Assembly: GCA_040765295.1 (NCBI GenBank)
Contig: JAXGSB010000001.1
Span: forward strand, 310,001-374,000
Direction of reading: 5' to 3'
DNA length: 64,000 nt
Source: Scatomorpha sp040765295
GTDB taxonomy: Bacteria; Bacillota; Clostridia; Oscillospirales; Oscillospiraceae
Shown here piece after piece: positions 1 through 8,478 of the stretch (positions within the stretch are counted from its first letter, which is position 1; each line of letters begins with the position of its first letter). Made by a program: the position numbers and the translations under genes. A model generated the notes under the pieces. The model was not told the origin of the DNA and did no database searches. It saw nothing but the letters and a program-made list of their open reading frames with translations.

Positions 1-1
1 T

Positions 2-1039
2 TCTCTCATAATAGCTGTAGCTCTCCATTTTGTTTTCATTTCATTCCCCAAAGAGCTCCAGTCACAGTACGCCTGGGAACGGTTCAGGGGAAATAACGAG
101 GCAGAGTTTTCTCAAGTGTCCGTTTTCCTCTCGCGAGAGAAAGACAAGGCCTTCACCTACGACAAGCTCTTCGAGCTCAGATCCTCATACAAGGGCGCAT
201 TTGCCGCCGCGGGCAAAGTTGAAGATGACGAAAATGTGTGGGCGGACGCCTTCAGCTCCAAGCTCAAACTCAGCTTAAAGAGCGAAAAGGGCTCGGCCGA
301 GGCCAAGGTCTTTGCCGTCGGCGGCGACTACTTCCTCTTCCACCCGCTCATGCTCAAAAGCGGCAGCTATATAGCAGAGAGCGATTTTATGCACGACGGC
401 ATAGTCGTCGACGAGGTAATATCGTGGAAGCTCTTCGGCGGCACCGATACGGCGGGAAAAACCGTCTACATAGGTGATAAGCCCTATATCATAAGGGGTG
501 TTGTCGCTCTCGAGAAAGACAAAGCCAGCCAAGACGCGATAGTTGAAGAGGGCATAATCTTCATGCACTTCGATATGGCCGAGAGCATGGGGGAAGAGAA
601 ACTCCCGATAGAGTGCTACGAGTTTGTGGGAAAAGAGCCGATAAAAAACTTCTGCCAAAGCCTTATAGAAGAGAAGTTCAAGGATGCCGAAATAATGAAG
701 ATTGACGGTCGTTTTTCCGAGGACAATATCTTCTATCTCATAGGCACTTACTCCAAGCGGGGAGTAAAACCCATGCTGCTCGACTATCCCTACTGGGAGA
801 ACGCCGCCGTTATAAACGAAAATCATCTCGCGGTGATTTTGCTTCTAAAAACCTTCTTTTTAATTTTGCCCGTTTCCCTTGCCCTCTATCTTGCCTACAA
901 GATACTGGCGTTTTTGAGAAGAAAGATTTTCGGTGAACTTCTCCCTAAATTAAAAGACAGCTTCTTCGAGGCTATAAGAAAGCGCCAACGAGCCCGAATC
1001 TTAAAGAAACAGGCCAAAGAAAACAAACGCTATAAATAA
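2..1039 (+). CDS. MacB-like ABC transporter permease, 5'-truncated by window edge
   Basis: The frame is open from base 2 to a TAA at 1037-1039, so the true start lies before the window; the GTG at 116 is internal. The visible protein begins with a hydrophobic helix (about residues 1-16), followed by about 240 residues of soluble extracytoplasmic domain with MacB periplasmic-core features (a KSGSYIAESDF-like segment and GGTDTAGKTVYIGDKPYIIRGV near residues 120-170). It ends with one more helix (ILLLKTFFLILPVSLALYL) and a very basic cytoplasmic tail. This matches the first half of an FtsX/MacB permease, but the usual C-terminal three-helix bundle is replaced by a single helix. I infer an ABC-type membrane component of unknown substrate. 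Confidence 0.6.
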   Translation, partial: SLIIAVALHFVFISFPKELQSQYAWERFRGNNEAEFSQVSVFLSREKDKAFTYDKLFELRSSYKGAFAAAGKVEDDENVWADAFSSKLKLSLKSEKGSAEAKVFAVGGDYFLFHPLMLKSGSYIAESDFMHDGIVVDEVISWKLFGGTDTAGKTVYIGDKPYIIRGVVALEKDKASQDAIVEEGIIFMHFDMAESMGEEKLPIECYEFVGKEPIKNFCQSLIEEKFKDAEIMKIDGRFSEDNIFYLIGTYSKRGVKPMLLDYPYWENAAVINENHLAVILLLKTFFLILPVSLALYLAYKILAFLRRKIFGELLPKLKDSFFEAIRKRQRARILKKQAKENKRYK

Positions 1040-1044
1040 AAGAT

Positions 1045-1076
1045 ACGCTCCCCAAACTCAGGGAGCATATTTTTAA
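1045..1076 (+). terminator. Rho-independent terminator after MacB-like gene
   Basis: GCTCCC at 1047-1052 pairs with GGGAGC at 1061-1066 and is followed by ATATTTTT. It lies 6 bases after the stop codon of the upstream gene. Confidence 0.75.
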
Positions 1077-1278
1077 AGTTAAAATGAAAACCTTGCCACC
1101 AAAAAAGCGGTATTCGTCTATGCAACAAAGTTGAATGTTTATATTATTCAATGTACACTATGAGCCGGGCAAAATAACGTAGGATATAAGCAAAACTGTT
1201 TTTTACTCGGCTACAAAGTCGGTGTTATATGTGATATTATTCTAAAATATAAACGGCGTATGCAGGGAGAGTTTGAAA

Positions 1279-2133
1279 ATGAAAGAAATAATCAGGCAAT
1301 ATATTAAATTGATGCGAGTAAAACATTATATTAAAAACCTTGTAGTGTTTATACCTATGTTTTTTGGAGGCTACCTTTTTGACAAGGCCAGAATAATATA
1401 CGCTCTGGGCGGGTTTGTATGCTTCTGCCTAATTGCATCTTCTGTTTATATTTTAAACGATTTATGTGATATTGAAAAAGATAGGAATCATCACACAAAG
1501 AAGAATCGTCCGCTAGCAAGCGGAAAAATTAAGCCAAAACCTGCAATCATACTTATGTTTGCGCTTTTAGCGGCAGCAATCGTTATCTCAATACTCTTAA
1601 AAAGTGTTATGGGCGCCGGGATGTTAGCCTTATATTTTGGCCTGAATCTTGCATATAGTTTTGGACTGAAAGATAAACCTATTTTGGACATTGTTATTCT
1701 CGCATCGGGATATGTTATTAGAATTTTTTATGGCGGTTTTATTACGGATGTTGTTATTTCTAAATGGCTATATCTGGTTGTTGTGTCAGGAAGTTTGTAC
1801 ATGGGACTGGGAAAACGAAGGAATGAACTTAAGTCCGGAACTAATACACGAAAAGTGTTAGCGCACTATAATACCAATTTTCTTGATAAAAATATGTATG
1901 TGTGTGTCGCATTAACAAATGTATTCTATGCCATTTGGACATTGGATTTGCCAAACCAGAAAATTAGCTGGACAATTCCATTTTTTATGATTATTCTCAT
2001 GTGCTATAGTTTAAACGTGGAAAGAGAATCCGACGGAGACCCGGTCGAAGTTATTTTAAAAGATAAGCTACTTATAGCATTGGTAATAGTGTATGCAATT
2101 TGTATATTCGCACTTCTGTATTTTCCGGCGTAA
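1279..2133 (+). CDS. UbiA-family prenyltransferase (decaprenyl-phosphate phosphoribosyltransferase-like)
   Basis: A multi-helix membrane protein of 284 residues. The first aspartate-rich motif, NDLCDIEKDRNH, lies near residues 60-71 and is followed by KKNRPLASGKI; a second polar region (LGKRRNEL) is near residue 180. This is the arrangement of UbiA enzymes that resemble mycobacterial Rv3806c, which transfer phosphoribose to a polyprenyl phosphate for cell-surface glycan assembly. The ATG at 1279 is preferred to the TTG at 1273 because AGGGAGA (1264-1270) is correctly spaced from it. It is followed after 4 bases by a HAD-phosphatase stub, the usual partner of this family. The locus is AT-rich and its downstream genes are broken, so the pathway may no longer work. 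Confidence 0.8.
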   Translation: MKEIIRQYIKLMRVKHYIKNLVVFIPMFFGGYLFDKARIIYALGGFVCFCLIASSVYILNDLCDIEKDRNHHTKKNRPLASGKIKPKPAIILMFALLAAAIVISILLKSVMGAGMLALYFGLNLAYSFGLKDKPILDIVILASGYVIRIFYGGFITDVVISKWLYLVVVSGSLYMGLGKRRNELKSGTNTRKVLAHYNTNFLDKNMYVCVALTNVFYAIWTLDLPNQKISWTIPFFMIILMCYSLNVERESDGDPVEVILKDKLLIALVIVYAICIFALLYFPA

Positions 2134-2137
2134 TCTT

Positions 2138-2221
2138 ATGAACGTATGTGATTTCGACGAGACTATCTATGATGGCGACAGCACTTTGGATTTTATTTTC
2201 CGTGACTTTCCGTCAAAGTAA
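2138..2221 (+). pseudogene. HAD-superfamily phosphatase, N-terminal stub
   Basis: A 27-codon frame starts with ATG at 2138, four bases after the prenyltransferase stop, and ends at TAA 2219-2221. It reads MNVCDFDETIYDGDST then DFIFRDF, the catalytic DxDxT/V motif I of PSPase-like HAD hydrolases, which normally run about 200 residues. Only this motif survives. UbiA plus HAD is a common two-gene unit (transferase plus phosphatase of the prenyl-phospho-sugar), so this is read as a deletion remnant, not a real micropeptide. Confidence 0.65.
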
Positions 2222-2272
2222 TGATTTTACTATTTCTAAAGAATATATTTGTTTTAAGGGGTAAAGTAAACT

Positions 2273-2867
2273 GTGAATAAAATAATCAATATGTTTAATT
2301 TTATCGAAGCAAGTCTTCTGCTATTTATGTTTAACATAATAGCTATCTTTTCAAGCATATTGATTTTAGGAGGACATTGTCAAAAAGGCGCTTTTTCAGC
2401 ATCGCTTATTCTCAGTTTATTGACTGCTGTTGCTCTGTTCTCAAAACAGTTGTCAAAAATATGTTGTAGTTGGGGTTAGTGCAGCGTTTTTATTAATTAC
2501 GACTATTTTTATCCCCGAAAGTTGGTGGGCGAGGTATAATCCTTTTATGTGGCTCATTCCAATTATTTATTTATTTCTCTATAAATCCGACTCAAAAACA
2601 AAAAATGTTCTATATTATGCATTGTGTGCGATTATTGTTTTAAATACTTCACATTTTGCCGGAGTTCCAATGATGGTTACATATTATACATATAAATCAA
2701 ATTCTGAATTTATTAGAGAAAAGAAAATCAAAACCGATTTACGTCAAGGTGTTTTTATAGGCGTACTGTTCAATTTTGAAGATAATGGAATTGAATATGA
2801 AATTGTTTCGGAACTTAAAGAAAGTGAAGGGCTTATATTTGATACGCCCTTCGTTTATGATAATTAA
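2273..2867 (+). pseudogene. Frameshifted polytopic membrane protein, probably GT-C-type glycosyltransferase remnant
   Basis: Two overlapping frames (2273-2479 and 2430-2867) read as one membrane protein if a single shift is allowed near 2440-2465. The first part gives two hydrophobic helices. The second resumes with VVVGVSAAFLLITTIFIPES, then WWARYNP and two more helices, and ends in a soluble tail. The ESWWARYxP-W pattern resembles the C-terminal part of GT-C or Wzy-like surface-glycan enzymes. The length (about 195 residues in total) is far below such enzymes, so the N-terminal part is missing as well. The assignment to GT-C is an inference from that motif and the neighbours. Confidence 0.45.
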
Positions 2868-2950
2868 ATTGAATGCAGCAAGCTGGCGTACATAATCCCA
2901 TATCCCTGCATTGTTTATATTAAAAATGTTATGCTCCATACTCAAGTATA

Positions 2951-3424
2951 TCAATTCTTTTTATTGTGCTTAAAAATAATCAGTTTCGAAGCAACGTAGT
3001 TAAGGACAATAACGATGACATTGGCAATAAATTTAATTACTACATCGTTCAAATGCAGCACATCCACAAATATGAACATACATGCCAAGTCCACAAGACC
3101 GGTGGCCAATCTGCAGGCAAAGAAAGAAAAGATTTCCTTCACTATAGCATTTGTTGTATGAGCTTCACTATGAAAAACCCACTTTCTGTTGGTGATGTAT
3201 GCAAACAGGACTGCTGATATCCAAGCGATAACAGTGCTTGGTATCACCTTAAGTCCTAGCGGATGCGCCATCAGCCAATAGACTGCTATGTTGACGATAG
3301 TTGTCAGAACTCCGAAAAATGCATAAGGAATAATGTTCTTATATTTTGTGTATAACTGCTTAAAATTCATTCTCCAGCTCTTTGTCTCCTTAGTCGTAAT
3401 GTAGGAACTCACAGTGTCTTCCAT
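2951..3424 (-). CDS. GtrA-family membrane protein
   Basis: Four predicted membrane helices with the GtrA pattern: YAFFGVLTTIVNIAVYW, then a TxIAWISAVLFAYITNRKWVF segment, and a C-terminal NVIVIVLNYVASKLIIFK. GtrA proteins are thought to assist movement of polyprenyl-linked sugars across the membrane. The longest frame starts at 3424, but the residues before MNFKQLYTKYKN are polar and unlike the family, so the ATG at 3370 (preceded by GGAGA) is a good alternative start giving 139 residues. It is antisense to the decayed UbiA/HAD locus and probably belonged to the same surface-polysaccharide function. Confidence 0.8.
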   Translation of the reverse strand: MEDTVSSYITTKETKSWRMNFKQLYTKYKNIIPYAFFGVLTTIVNIAVYWLMAHPLGLKVIPSTVIAWISAVLFAYITNRKWVFHSEAHTTNAIVKEIFSFFACRLATGLVDLACMFIFVDVLHLNDVVIKFIANVIVIVLNYVASKLIIFKHNKKN

Positions 3425-3507
3425 CCACTCTTCATAATCTTTTCAAAATTAATGGAATTTGTTCCGTTGTGATACGGCTTAAACATAAGACCAATAAACT
3501 TTATCTT
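3409..3507 (-). pseudogene. Possible C-terminal remnant of the gene upstream of gtrA
   Basis: On the minus strand a 32-codon open stretch with no start ends in TGA at 3411-3409. It encodes KPYHNGTNSINFEKIMKSG followed by WKTL, which reads like the tail of a family-2 glycosyltransferase of the kind often placed before GtrA. In-frame stops occur just upstream. The evidence is the composition and position only. Confidence 0.25.
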
Positions 3508-3633
3508 TTTATTGTATTTGGATACCAATCTAGTGTATTGTAGCTCATTTCCAAAAAAAAACCAATGACTTTAGCTTTCCTTAAGATTAAATGATTGCGG
3601 CATCGCCCTTTAAAACTTATAAAAACATAAAAT

Positions 3634-3672
3634 CAGCCACCGTGGAATTCAAAAATCCACGGTGGCTATACC
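3634..3672 (-). terminator. Terminator hairpin after corrinoid gene fragment
   Basis: CAGCCACCGTGGA and TCCACGGTGGCT form a long stem with the loop AATTCAAAAA, reading into TTTTATG on the minus strand. The same hairpin and the adjacent TTAGCGCC-CAAATAA tail recur at 4165-4189 plus 5716-5750, where an insertion sequence splits the copy. Confidence 0.7.
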
Positions 3673-3698
3673 TTAGCGCCAGACAAATAAGACAGGCG

Positions 3699-4139
3699 TT
3701 ACTGTTTCTCTAATAGATTTTTCATAACTTCTTCGGCATAACGAACCGCTGCCATGGCATCCTTTGCGTATTTGTCAGCGCCGATTGTCGCAGCGTATTC
3801 TTTTGTCAAAACCGCTCCGCCGACAACAACTTTGCACCACGGAGCTTTTTCCCGCAAAAGCGTAATTGTTTTTTCCATGGCGGGTACAGTGGTGGTCATA
3901 AGCGCCGAAAGTCCCGCAAGGGGAGCTTTGTGCTCAATAACCGCATCGACTACCGCCTGAGCGGGTACGTCTTTACCCAGGTCGATAACGTTGAAGCCGT
4001 AATTCGAAAGCAAGAGCTTTACAATATTTTTCCCGATATCGTGTATATCGCCCTCCACTGTGGCAATAACAAAGCGGCCTTTGTTGGCGGGCGCATTGCC
4101 GGAAAGGGCGGTAAACTCCTTAATTTTTTTAAAAGAGCT
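3699..4139 (-). pseudogene. Corrinoid protein, N-terminally truncated (MtbC/MttC/MetH-like B12-binding domain)
   Basis: The frame is open from 4139 and closes at 3699, giving about 146 residues. It contains the cobalamin-binding DxHxxG motif as DIHDIGKNIV, then LSALMTTTV and the GGA loop VVVGGAVLTKEYA. Corrinoid shuttle proteins of methylamine or methoxy methyltransferase systems are about 210 residues, with an N-terminal four-helix cap before this domain. That cap is missing; only SSFKKIKEFTALSGN precedes it, and there is no start codon with a ribosome binding site. The upstream side joins directly to the terminator of putP, so a deletion removed the first part of the gene. No cognate methyltransferase lies nearby. 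Confidence 0.75.
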
Positions 4140-4164
4140 TTATGCTAAATTGAGAAAATATTAA

Positions 4165-4189
4165 TACAGCCACCGTGGAATGTGCATTC
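4165..4189 (-). repeat. Left half of putP terminator hairpin, split by IS3
   Basis: ACAGCCACCGTGGAAT at 4166-4181 is one arm of an inverted repeat whose other arm, ATTCCGCAGTGGCTGT, lies at 5715-5730 beyond the insertion sequence. Removing the IS restores a terminator-like hairpin downstream of putP. Confidence 0.75.
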
Positions 4190-4247
4190 TGAACTGACCC
4201 CTGAAAGTTGGACCTAAAAAGTCTAGTTTAAGGAGGTCAGTTTAATT

Positions 4248-4817
4248 ATGGAGAAATACAGCTTTGAATTTAAGCTAAAACTAGTACAAGAATATTTTCG
4301 AGGAGAAGGAGGTTACAAGGCTCTCGGGAAAAAGTATGGGATAGATTATTCAAATATTAAAAGATGGTGTGCCAATTACAAGGAATATGGAGAAGGTTCT
4401 CTTAAGCGAAGCAGAAAATATCAAAAATATACTTTTGAATTTAAGCTCCATGTAGTAGAGTTGTATTTAACAACGGAAGCATCATATCAGGAGCTTGCGT
4501 TTCAATCGGGAATGACAAATCCCGCTCAAATAGCTCGATGGGTAATAGATTATCGCGATTCCGGTATTGATGCACTAAGGCCTAAACATAGGGGGCGAAA
4601 GCAGAAGATGGATAAAGAGAAAATCGTCAAAAAAATTATTGATAGTGGTTCCGAAGAACAAAAGGAACTACTAAAACAGCTACAAGACGAGAATCTTAGG
4701 TTAAGAATAGAGAATGCGTATTTAAAAGAGTTGAGGAGACTGCGTTTAGAGGAGGAAGAAGTCCTTCTGAAAAAACAGCGAGAATTGTCCACAGTCTCCG
4801 AGGAGAATTCAAATTAA
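4248..4817 (+). CDS. IS3-family transposase OrfA (IS150 group)
   Basis: A 189-residue protein with two helix-turn-helix units (residues about 5-50 and 62-110: YSFEFKLKLVQEYF and YTFEFKLHVVELYL), followed by a leucine-rich coiled coil (about 135-180), as in IS150-group InsJ/OrfA. Ribosome binding site AAGGAGG lies at 4230-4236. Near its end an A6 run at 4770-4775 marks the likely site of the -1 ribosomal frameshift that makes the OrfAB fusion transposase. Confidence 0.9.
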   Translation: MEKYSFEFKLKLVQEYFRGEGGYKALGKKYGIDYSNIKRWCANYKEYGEGSLKRSRKYQKYTFEFKLHVVELYLTTEASYQELAFQSGMTNPAQIARWVIDYRDSGIDALRPKHRGRKQKMDKEKIVKKIIDSGSEEQKELLKQLQDENLRLRIENAYLKELRRLRLEEEEVLLKKQRELSTVSEENSN

Positions 4818-4831
4818 AGGACATTCTCGCA

Positions 4832-5659
4832 GTGCTGAAGTTTCCAAGGTCTACATATATGTATTGGCAGAAACGCTTTGGACGAAAAAGTCCTGATGAA
4901 GAACTTTTTCATAAAATACTTGAGATTAAAGCAATTCATAAAGACTATGGCTATCGCCGTATGCATGGAGAACTGTTTAAACAGGGTTTTAACATCAACA
5001 ATAAGCGTATTCAACGCATTATGCAGGAACATGGATTACAAGTTATATCATATACAAGAAAGAGTCGTCGATTTAGCACATACAAAGGTTTAGTAGGAAG
5101 AATCTCTCCGAATCGAATCAACAGAAGATTTAAGACTAATGTACCTCATCAGAAAATTACGACCGATACAACCGAGTTCAAGTATTATGAGTCTGATGAA
5201 AAAGGAAAAGTTTCAATTAAAAAATTGTACTTAGATCCTTTTATGGATATGTGGAATCTCGAAATACTGAGCTACGGTATTTCGGACAGGCCATCAGCTC
5301 ACAGCATTATGTCGGCTTTAGATGAAGCGATTGCCGTTACAAGTGATTGCAGATTTCGCAGAACGTTTCACTCAGACCGCGGATGGGCATATCAAATGAA
5401 GAGCTACAGGTATGCACTAAAAGATAACCGTATCTATCAAAGTATGTCGAGAAAAGGAAACTGTTACGACAATTCACCAATGGAGAACTTTTTTGGAATC
5501 ATGAAGCAAGAGATGTACTATGGAGAAGTGTACAACAGCTATGAAGAGTTGAAAGGAGCTATCGATAAGTATATACGATATTACAATCAGCAGCGTATTA
5601 AAGCATCTCTCGGATATCGAAGTCCGATAGAGTATCGAAAACAAATGTCAGCCGCGTAG
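4832..5659 (+). CDS. IS3-family transposase OrfB (DDE catalytic subunit)
   Basis: The -1 frame is already open from about 4769 (IVHSLRGEFKLKDILAVLKF), so the natural product is probably an OrfAB fusion made by frameshifting at the A6 run; 4832 is only the first start-like codon. Domains are HTH_21 (HKDYGYRRMHGEL, residues about 32-45) and the rve integrase core. The DDE triad is visible as D in TTDTTEFKYY, D in FHSDRGWAYQ and E in NSPMENFFGIMK. It has full family length with no internal stops, so the element may still be active. Confidence 0.9.
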   Translation: MLKFPRSTYMYWQKRFGRKSPDEELFHKILEIKAIHKDYGYRRMHGELFKQGFNINNKRIQRIMQEHGLQVISYTRKSRRFSTYKGLVGRISPNRINRRFKTNVPHQKITTDTTEFKYYESDEKGKVSIKKLYLDPFMDMWNLEILSYGISDRPSAHSIMSALDEAIAVTSDCRFRRTFHSDRGWAYQMKSYRYALKDNRIYQSMSRKGNCYDNSPMENFFGIMKQEMYYGEVYNSYEELKGAIDKYIRYYNQQRIKASLGYRSPIEYRKQMSAA

Positions 5660-5776
5660 AAAAACCGCAGCAATTTCTCGCTGCGGTAAAAGTCTAACTT
5701 TTGGGGGTCACCTCATTCCGCAGTGGCTGTACTTTAGCGCCTGGCAAATAAAAGCGCTATATCCTAAAACAAAAGC

Positions 5777-7228
5777 TCAACTCTCCTCTCTCTTCACACC
5801 TTCTGCAAAGAGAGCATAAACCTCGTCCAAGGGCTCTTTCGAGAGCATGGAGGCAATCCAGGCGCCCAAGAGTCCCGCTATAAAGCCGGGGATAATCTCA
5901 TAGACAGGAATAATACGGGTGACGAGGACGAGAATATCGACAGCCGCGCCTGCAAAAATACCGAAGAAGGCGCCGGTATATGTCATTCTCTTCCAGTAGA
6001 GGCTTAAAAGAATAACAGGACCGAATGAGGCTCCGAATATACCCCAAGCGTTTTCCACAAGACTCATAATCGTGCCGCTCTTGGGATTAGCCGCAATAAA
6101 GAGTGCAATGGCCGAAATGATGATAACAAGCACTCTGCCGGATTTGAGCATCTCCTTATCCGTTGCATCTTTTTTGAATATGGGCTTATAGATATCGCAG
6201 GAAAAGGTTGAAGCTGAGCAAAGAAGCTGTGAGTCGGCGGTGCTCATGGCTGCGGCCAGAATTGCCGAGAGAATGATTCCGCAAACCAGAGGGGGAAAGA
6301 GCTTTCTTGTAAGCATAATAAAGACAAGGGAGCTGTCTTCGAGATCGGGGAAAATTTGTCTGCCGGCTACACCGACGAGTACAGAGAAGATAAGTATAAG
6401 AAAAGTCCAGCCCAGAGCTATTCGGCGCGATGTTTTAACATCTTTTTCCGAGCGAATCGCCATAAAGCGGACTATAATGTGCGGCATGCCGAAGTAGCCG
6501 AGGCCCCAGCCGAGACCGGAGATTATGTCGGTGATGTTGCGGTTTGGAGACAAAAAGCCCTCGGGCAGGGGGACGGGAACAATCTCGCCTGCTTGAATGA
6601 GAAAGTATGCAAAAATGGGCGCGGCAAGAAGGGCGCCCAGCATGAGCAGCCCCTGGAAAAAGTCGGTCCAGCTCACCGCCTCAAAACCGCCTAGGAAAGT
6701 ATAGGCAATAACTATAGAGGCCGCTATAAACATGGAAACAGAGGAGCTCAAGCCCGAAACCGTAGATAAAAGAGTGCCGCAGGCTTTGATGCCCGAAGCT
6801 GTGTAGACCGTATAGGCAAGAAGGAAGATTATTGCACAGAGCACCCTCAAAGTCTTAGATTCCGAGAGAAAGCGCTTGGTCAAATACTCGGGTATGGTAA
6901 TTGAGTCATCGGCCAAAATAGAAAAGCGTCTCAGCCTTCTTGCAAGCAGGAACCAACTTAGAGAATAGCCGATAAAAAGCCCCACAGCTATCCAAGCCTG
7001 AGAGGTGCCCAGAGCATATATCGAGGCGGGAAGGCCCATGAGAACCCATGCGCTCATGTCGGAGGCGCCGGCCGAAAGTGCTGTTACCCACGGTCCCATC
7101 TCACGCTCGGCCAAGAAGTACTTCTTGCCGCCTGCATCCTTGGACTTTATAAAAAAATAAACTCCGATGACAAGCATGGCTACAAAGTATACAAAAAAGA
7201 CAATAAGTTCGATTGTGTTAGCAGACAT
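5777..7228 (-). CDS. putP: Sodium/proline symporter (SSS family)
   Basis: A 483-residue protein with about 13 membrane helices and the PutP hallmarks KKYFLAEREMGPWVTALSAG, SDMSAWVLMGLPASIYA, GGFEAVSWTDFFQG and AMSTADSQLLCSASTFS. It imports proline with sodium across the cytoplasmic membrane. The ATG at 7228 is preferred to 7264 because GAGGTG precedes it at the right distance and the extra residues (MKKIHFNSVRCL) are not family-like. It is divergent from a LysR gene, which may regulate it. Its terminator hairpin is interrupted by the IS3 element. Confidence 0.92.
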   Translation of the reverse strand: MSANTIELIVFFVYFVAMLVIGVYFFIKSKDAGGKKYFLAEREMGPWVTALSAGASDMSAWVLMGLPASIYALGTSQAWIAVGLFIGYSLSWFLLARRLRRFSILADDSITIPEYLTKRFLSESKTLRVLCAIIFLLAYTVYTASGIKACGTLLSTVSGLSSSVSMFIAASIVIAYTFLGGFEAVSWTDFFQGLLMLGALLAAPIFAYFLIQAGEIVPVPLPEGFLSPNRNITDIISGLGWGLGYFGMPHIIVRFMAIRSEKDVKTSRRIALGWTFLILIFSVLVGVAGRQIFPDLEDSSLVFIMLTRKLFPPLVCGIILSAILAAAMSTADSQLLCSASTFSCDIYKPIFKKDATDKEMLKSGRVLVIIISAIALFIAANPKSGTIMSLVENAWGIFGASFGPVILLSLYWKRMTYTGAFFGIFAGAAVDILVLVTRIIPVYEIIPGFIAGLLGAWIASMLSKEPLDEVYALFAEGVKREES

Positions 7229-7420
7229 AAGGCACCTCACTGAATTAAAATGAATTTTTTTCATAAAAGAATTACTTGATTTAATTCTATGAACGGGATT
7301 ATAATTAAATAAACTAGGGCAAACAAGAGCAAATCTCTTAAAAAAACCGAAAAAACCAAGAAAACTTTAAGAGCTATAAAATAAAGTAATAATTTTCATG
7401 CAAGGATGAGAAAAACTAAT

Positions 7421-8302
7421 ATGTCATTACAAAAGTATGAGGCCATACTGAGAGCCTATGAATTAAACAGTCTCACAAAGGCGGGTGCTGAGCTCGGCAT
7501 AAGTCAGTCGGCTGTTTCTCACATGATAAGTTCCGTAGAAGATAGCTTCGGCTTTAAAATACTAAGGCGCAGTAGGGCAGGCGTTAAGCTCACGCCCGAC
7601 GGCGAACGTATAATAAAGCATATAAGGGCTGTTTTTAACGAGCATAACGCCCTTATGGATGCGGCCATAAACATAAAGGGGCTCAAGGGGGGCAGACTTA
7701 GAATAGGGAGTTTTTCCTCGGTTGCCGTTCACTGGCTGCCGCAGCTTATAAAAGAGTTTTCGGGCGACTATCCCGATATCGAGCTCAGACTTTTAAACGG
7801 CGACTACCATGATGTTGAAAACTGGATAACCGAGGGTGAAGTCGATCTCGGCTTCATATCTTTGCCGTCTGATATTAGGGGTAAGAAGATAGCCCTGTAT
7901 GAAGATAGACTTCTTGCGATTTTGCCCAAAAATCATACCTATGCCAAAGAAAAGGTTTTTCCCATAAGGGCAGTCTCGAATGAGTCTTTTATAAGTCTTT
8001 TGCAAAGTTCCGACCACGATGCCCGCAAGGCGCTCAAAACAGTCGGTATCGAGCCGAATGTGAAATACGAGACCAAGGACGACTATGCGATAATTGCCAT
8101 GGTAGAGCAGGGCTTAGGAATCAGCATTATGCCTGAGCTTCTCTTGGTGGGCTTCGAGGAGAGAAATATTGCAAAGCTTCCTCTCCTGCCTCCCGTTAGC
8201 CGCACCATAGGTCTGTGCATAACCGAGGGTGACAAGGCCGGTCCCGCCGCGCTCAAGTTCAGCGAATATGTTGAGCGATTTATAAGGAAAAAATATAGCT
8301 GA
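7421..8302 (+). CDS. LysR-family transcriptional regulator
   Basis: An N-terminal winged HTH (residues about 3-60: YEAILRAYELNSLTKAGAEL, ISQSAVSHMISSVEDSFG) is followed by a LysR substrate-binding domain with RLRIGSFSSVAVHWLPQLI near residue 90. Length 293, typical. The ATG at 7421 is chosen over 7406 because AAGGATGAG (7402-7410) is then at proper spacing. It sits between divergent putP and the downstream TAXI-TRAP operon on the same strand; either or both could be targets. The effector is unknown. Confidence 0.9.
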   Translation: MSLQKYEAILRAYELNSLTKAGAELGISQSAVSHMISSVEDSFGFKILRRSRAGVKLTPDGERIIKHIRAVFNEHNALMDAAINIKGLKGGRLRIGSFSSVAVHWLPQLIKEFSGDYPDIELRLLNGDYHDVENWITEGEVDLGFISLPSDIRGKKIALYEDRLLAILPKNHTYAKEKVFPIRAVSNESFISLLQSSDHDARKALKTVGIEPNVKYETKDDYAIIAMVEQGLGISIMPELLLVGFEERNIAKLPLLPPVSRTIGLCITEGDKAGPAALKFSEYVERFIRKKYS

Positions 8303-8380
8303 GAAGCCCGAAAAAATTCAGATCTCAGTTTAAATCGCTAAACAAAATTGAATTTTATTTAAAAAAATTGCAAAAAGCTG

Positions 8381-8409
8381 TTGCAATAGGCATTGTTATG
8401 CTTTATAAT
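8381..8409 (+). promoter_or_regulatory. Sigma-A-type promoter of TAXI-TRAP operon
   Basis: TTGCAA at 8381-8386, a 17-base spacer, and a perfect TATAAT at 8404-8409, about 70 bases before the start of the binding-protein gene. Confidence 0.75.
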
Positions 8410-8478
8410 CCCCATATTATGAAATTTATTTTTTCATAAATGCAAACTATCCCAAATTTCTATACTGGAGGAGATAAG

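Larger units (their letters stand above)
4190..5715 (+). mobile_element. IS3-family (IS150 group) insertion sequence
   Basis: The left end TGAACTGACCCCTGAAAGTT and the right end (reverse complement) TGAGGTGACCCCCAAAAGTT are imperfect terminal inverted repeats of the IS150 type. The flanking TTC at 4187-4189 and 5716-5718 is a plausible 3-bp target duplication. The element holds orfA and orfB in the 0/-1 frames. It sits inside the loop of the putP terminator hairpin. Confidence 0.85.

Noticed and set aside
275..826. A 183-codon minus-strand frame opposite the MacB-like gene
   Set aside because: The sense frame is longer, open from the window edge, has membrane helices and ends at a terminator.
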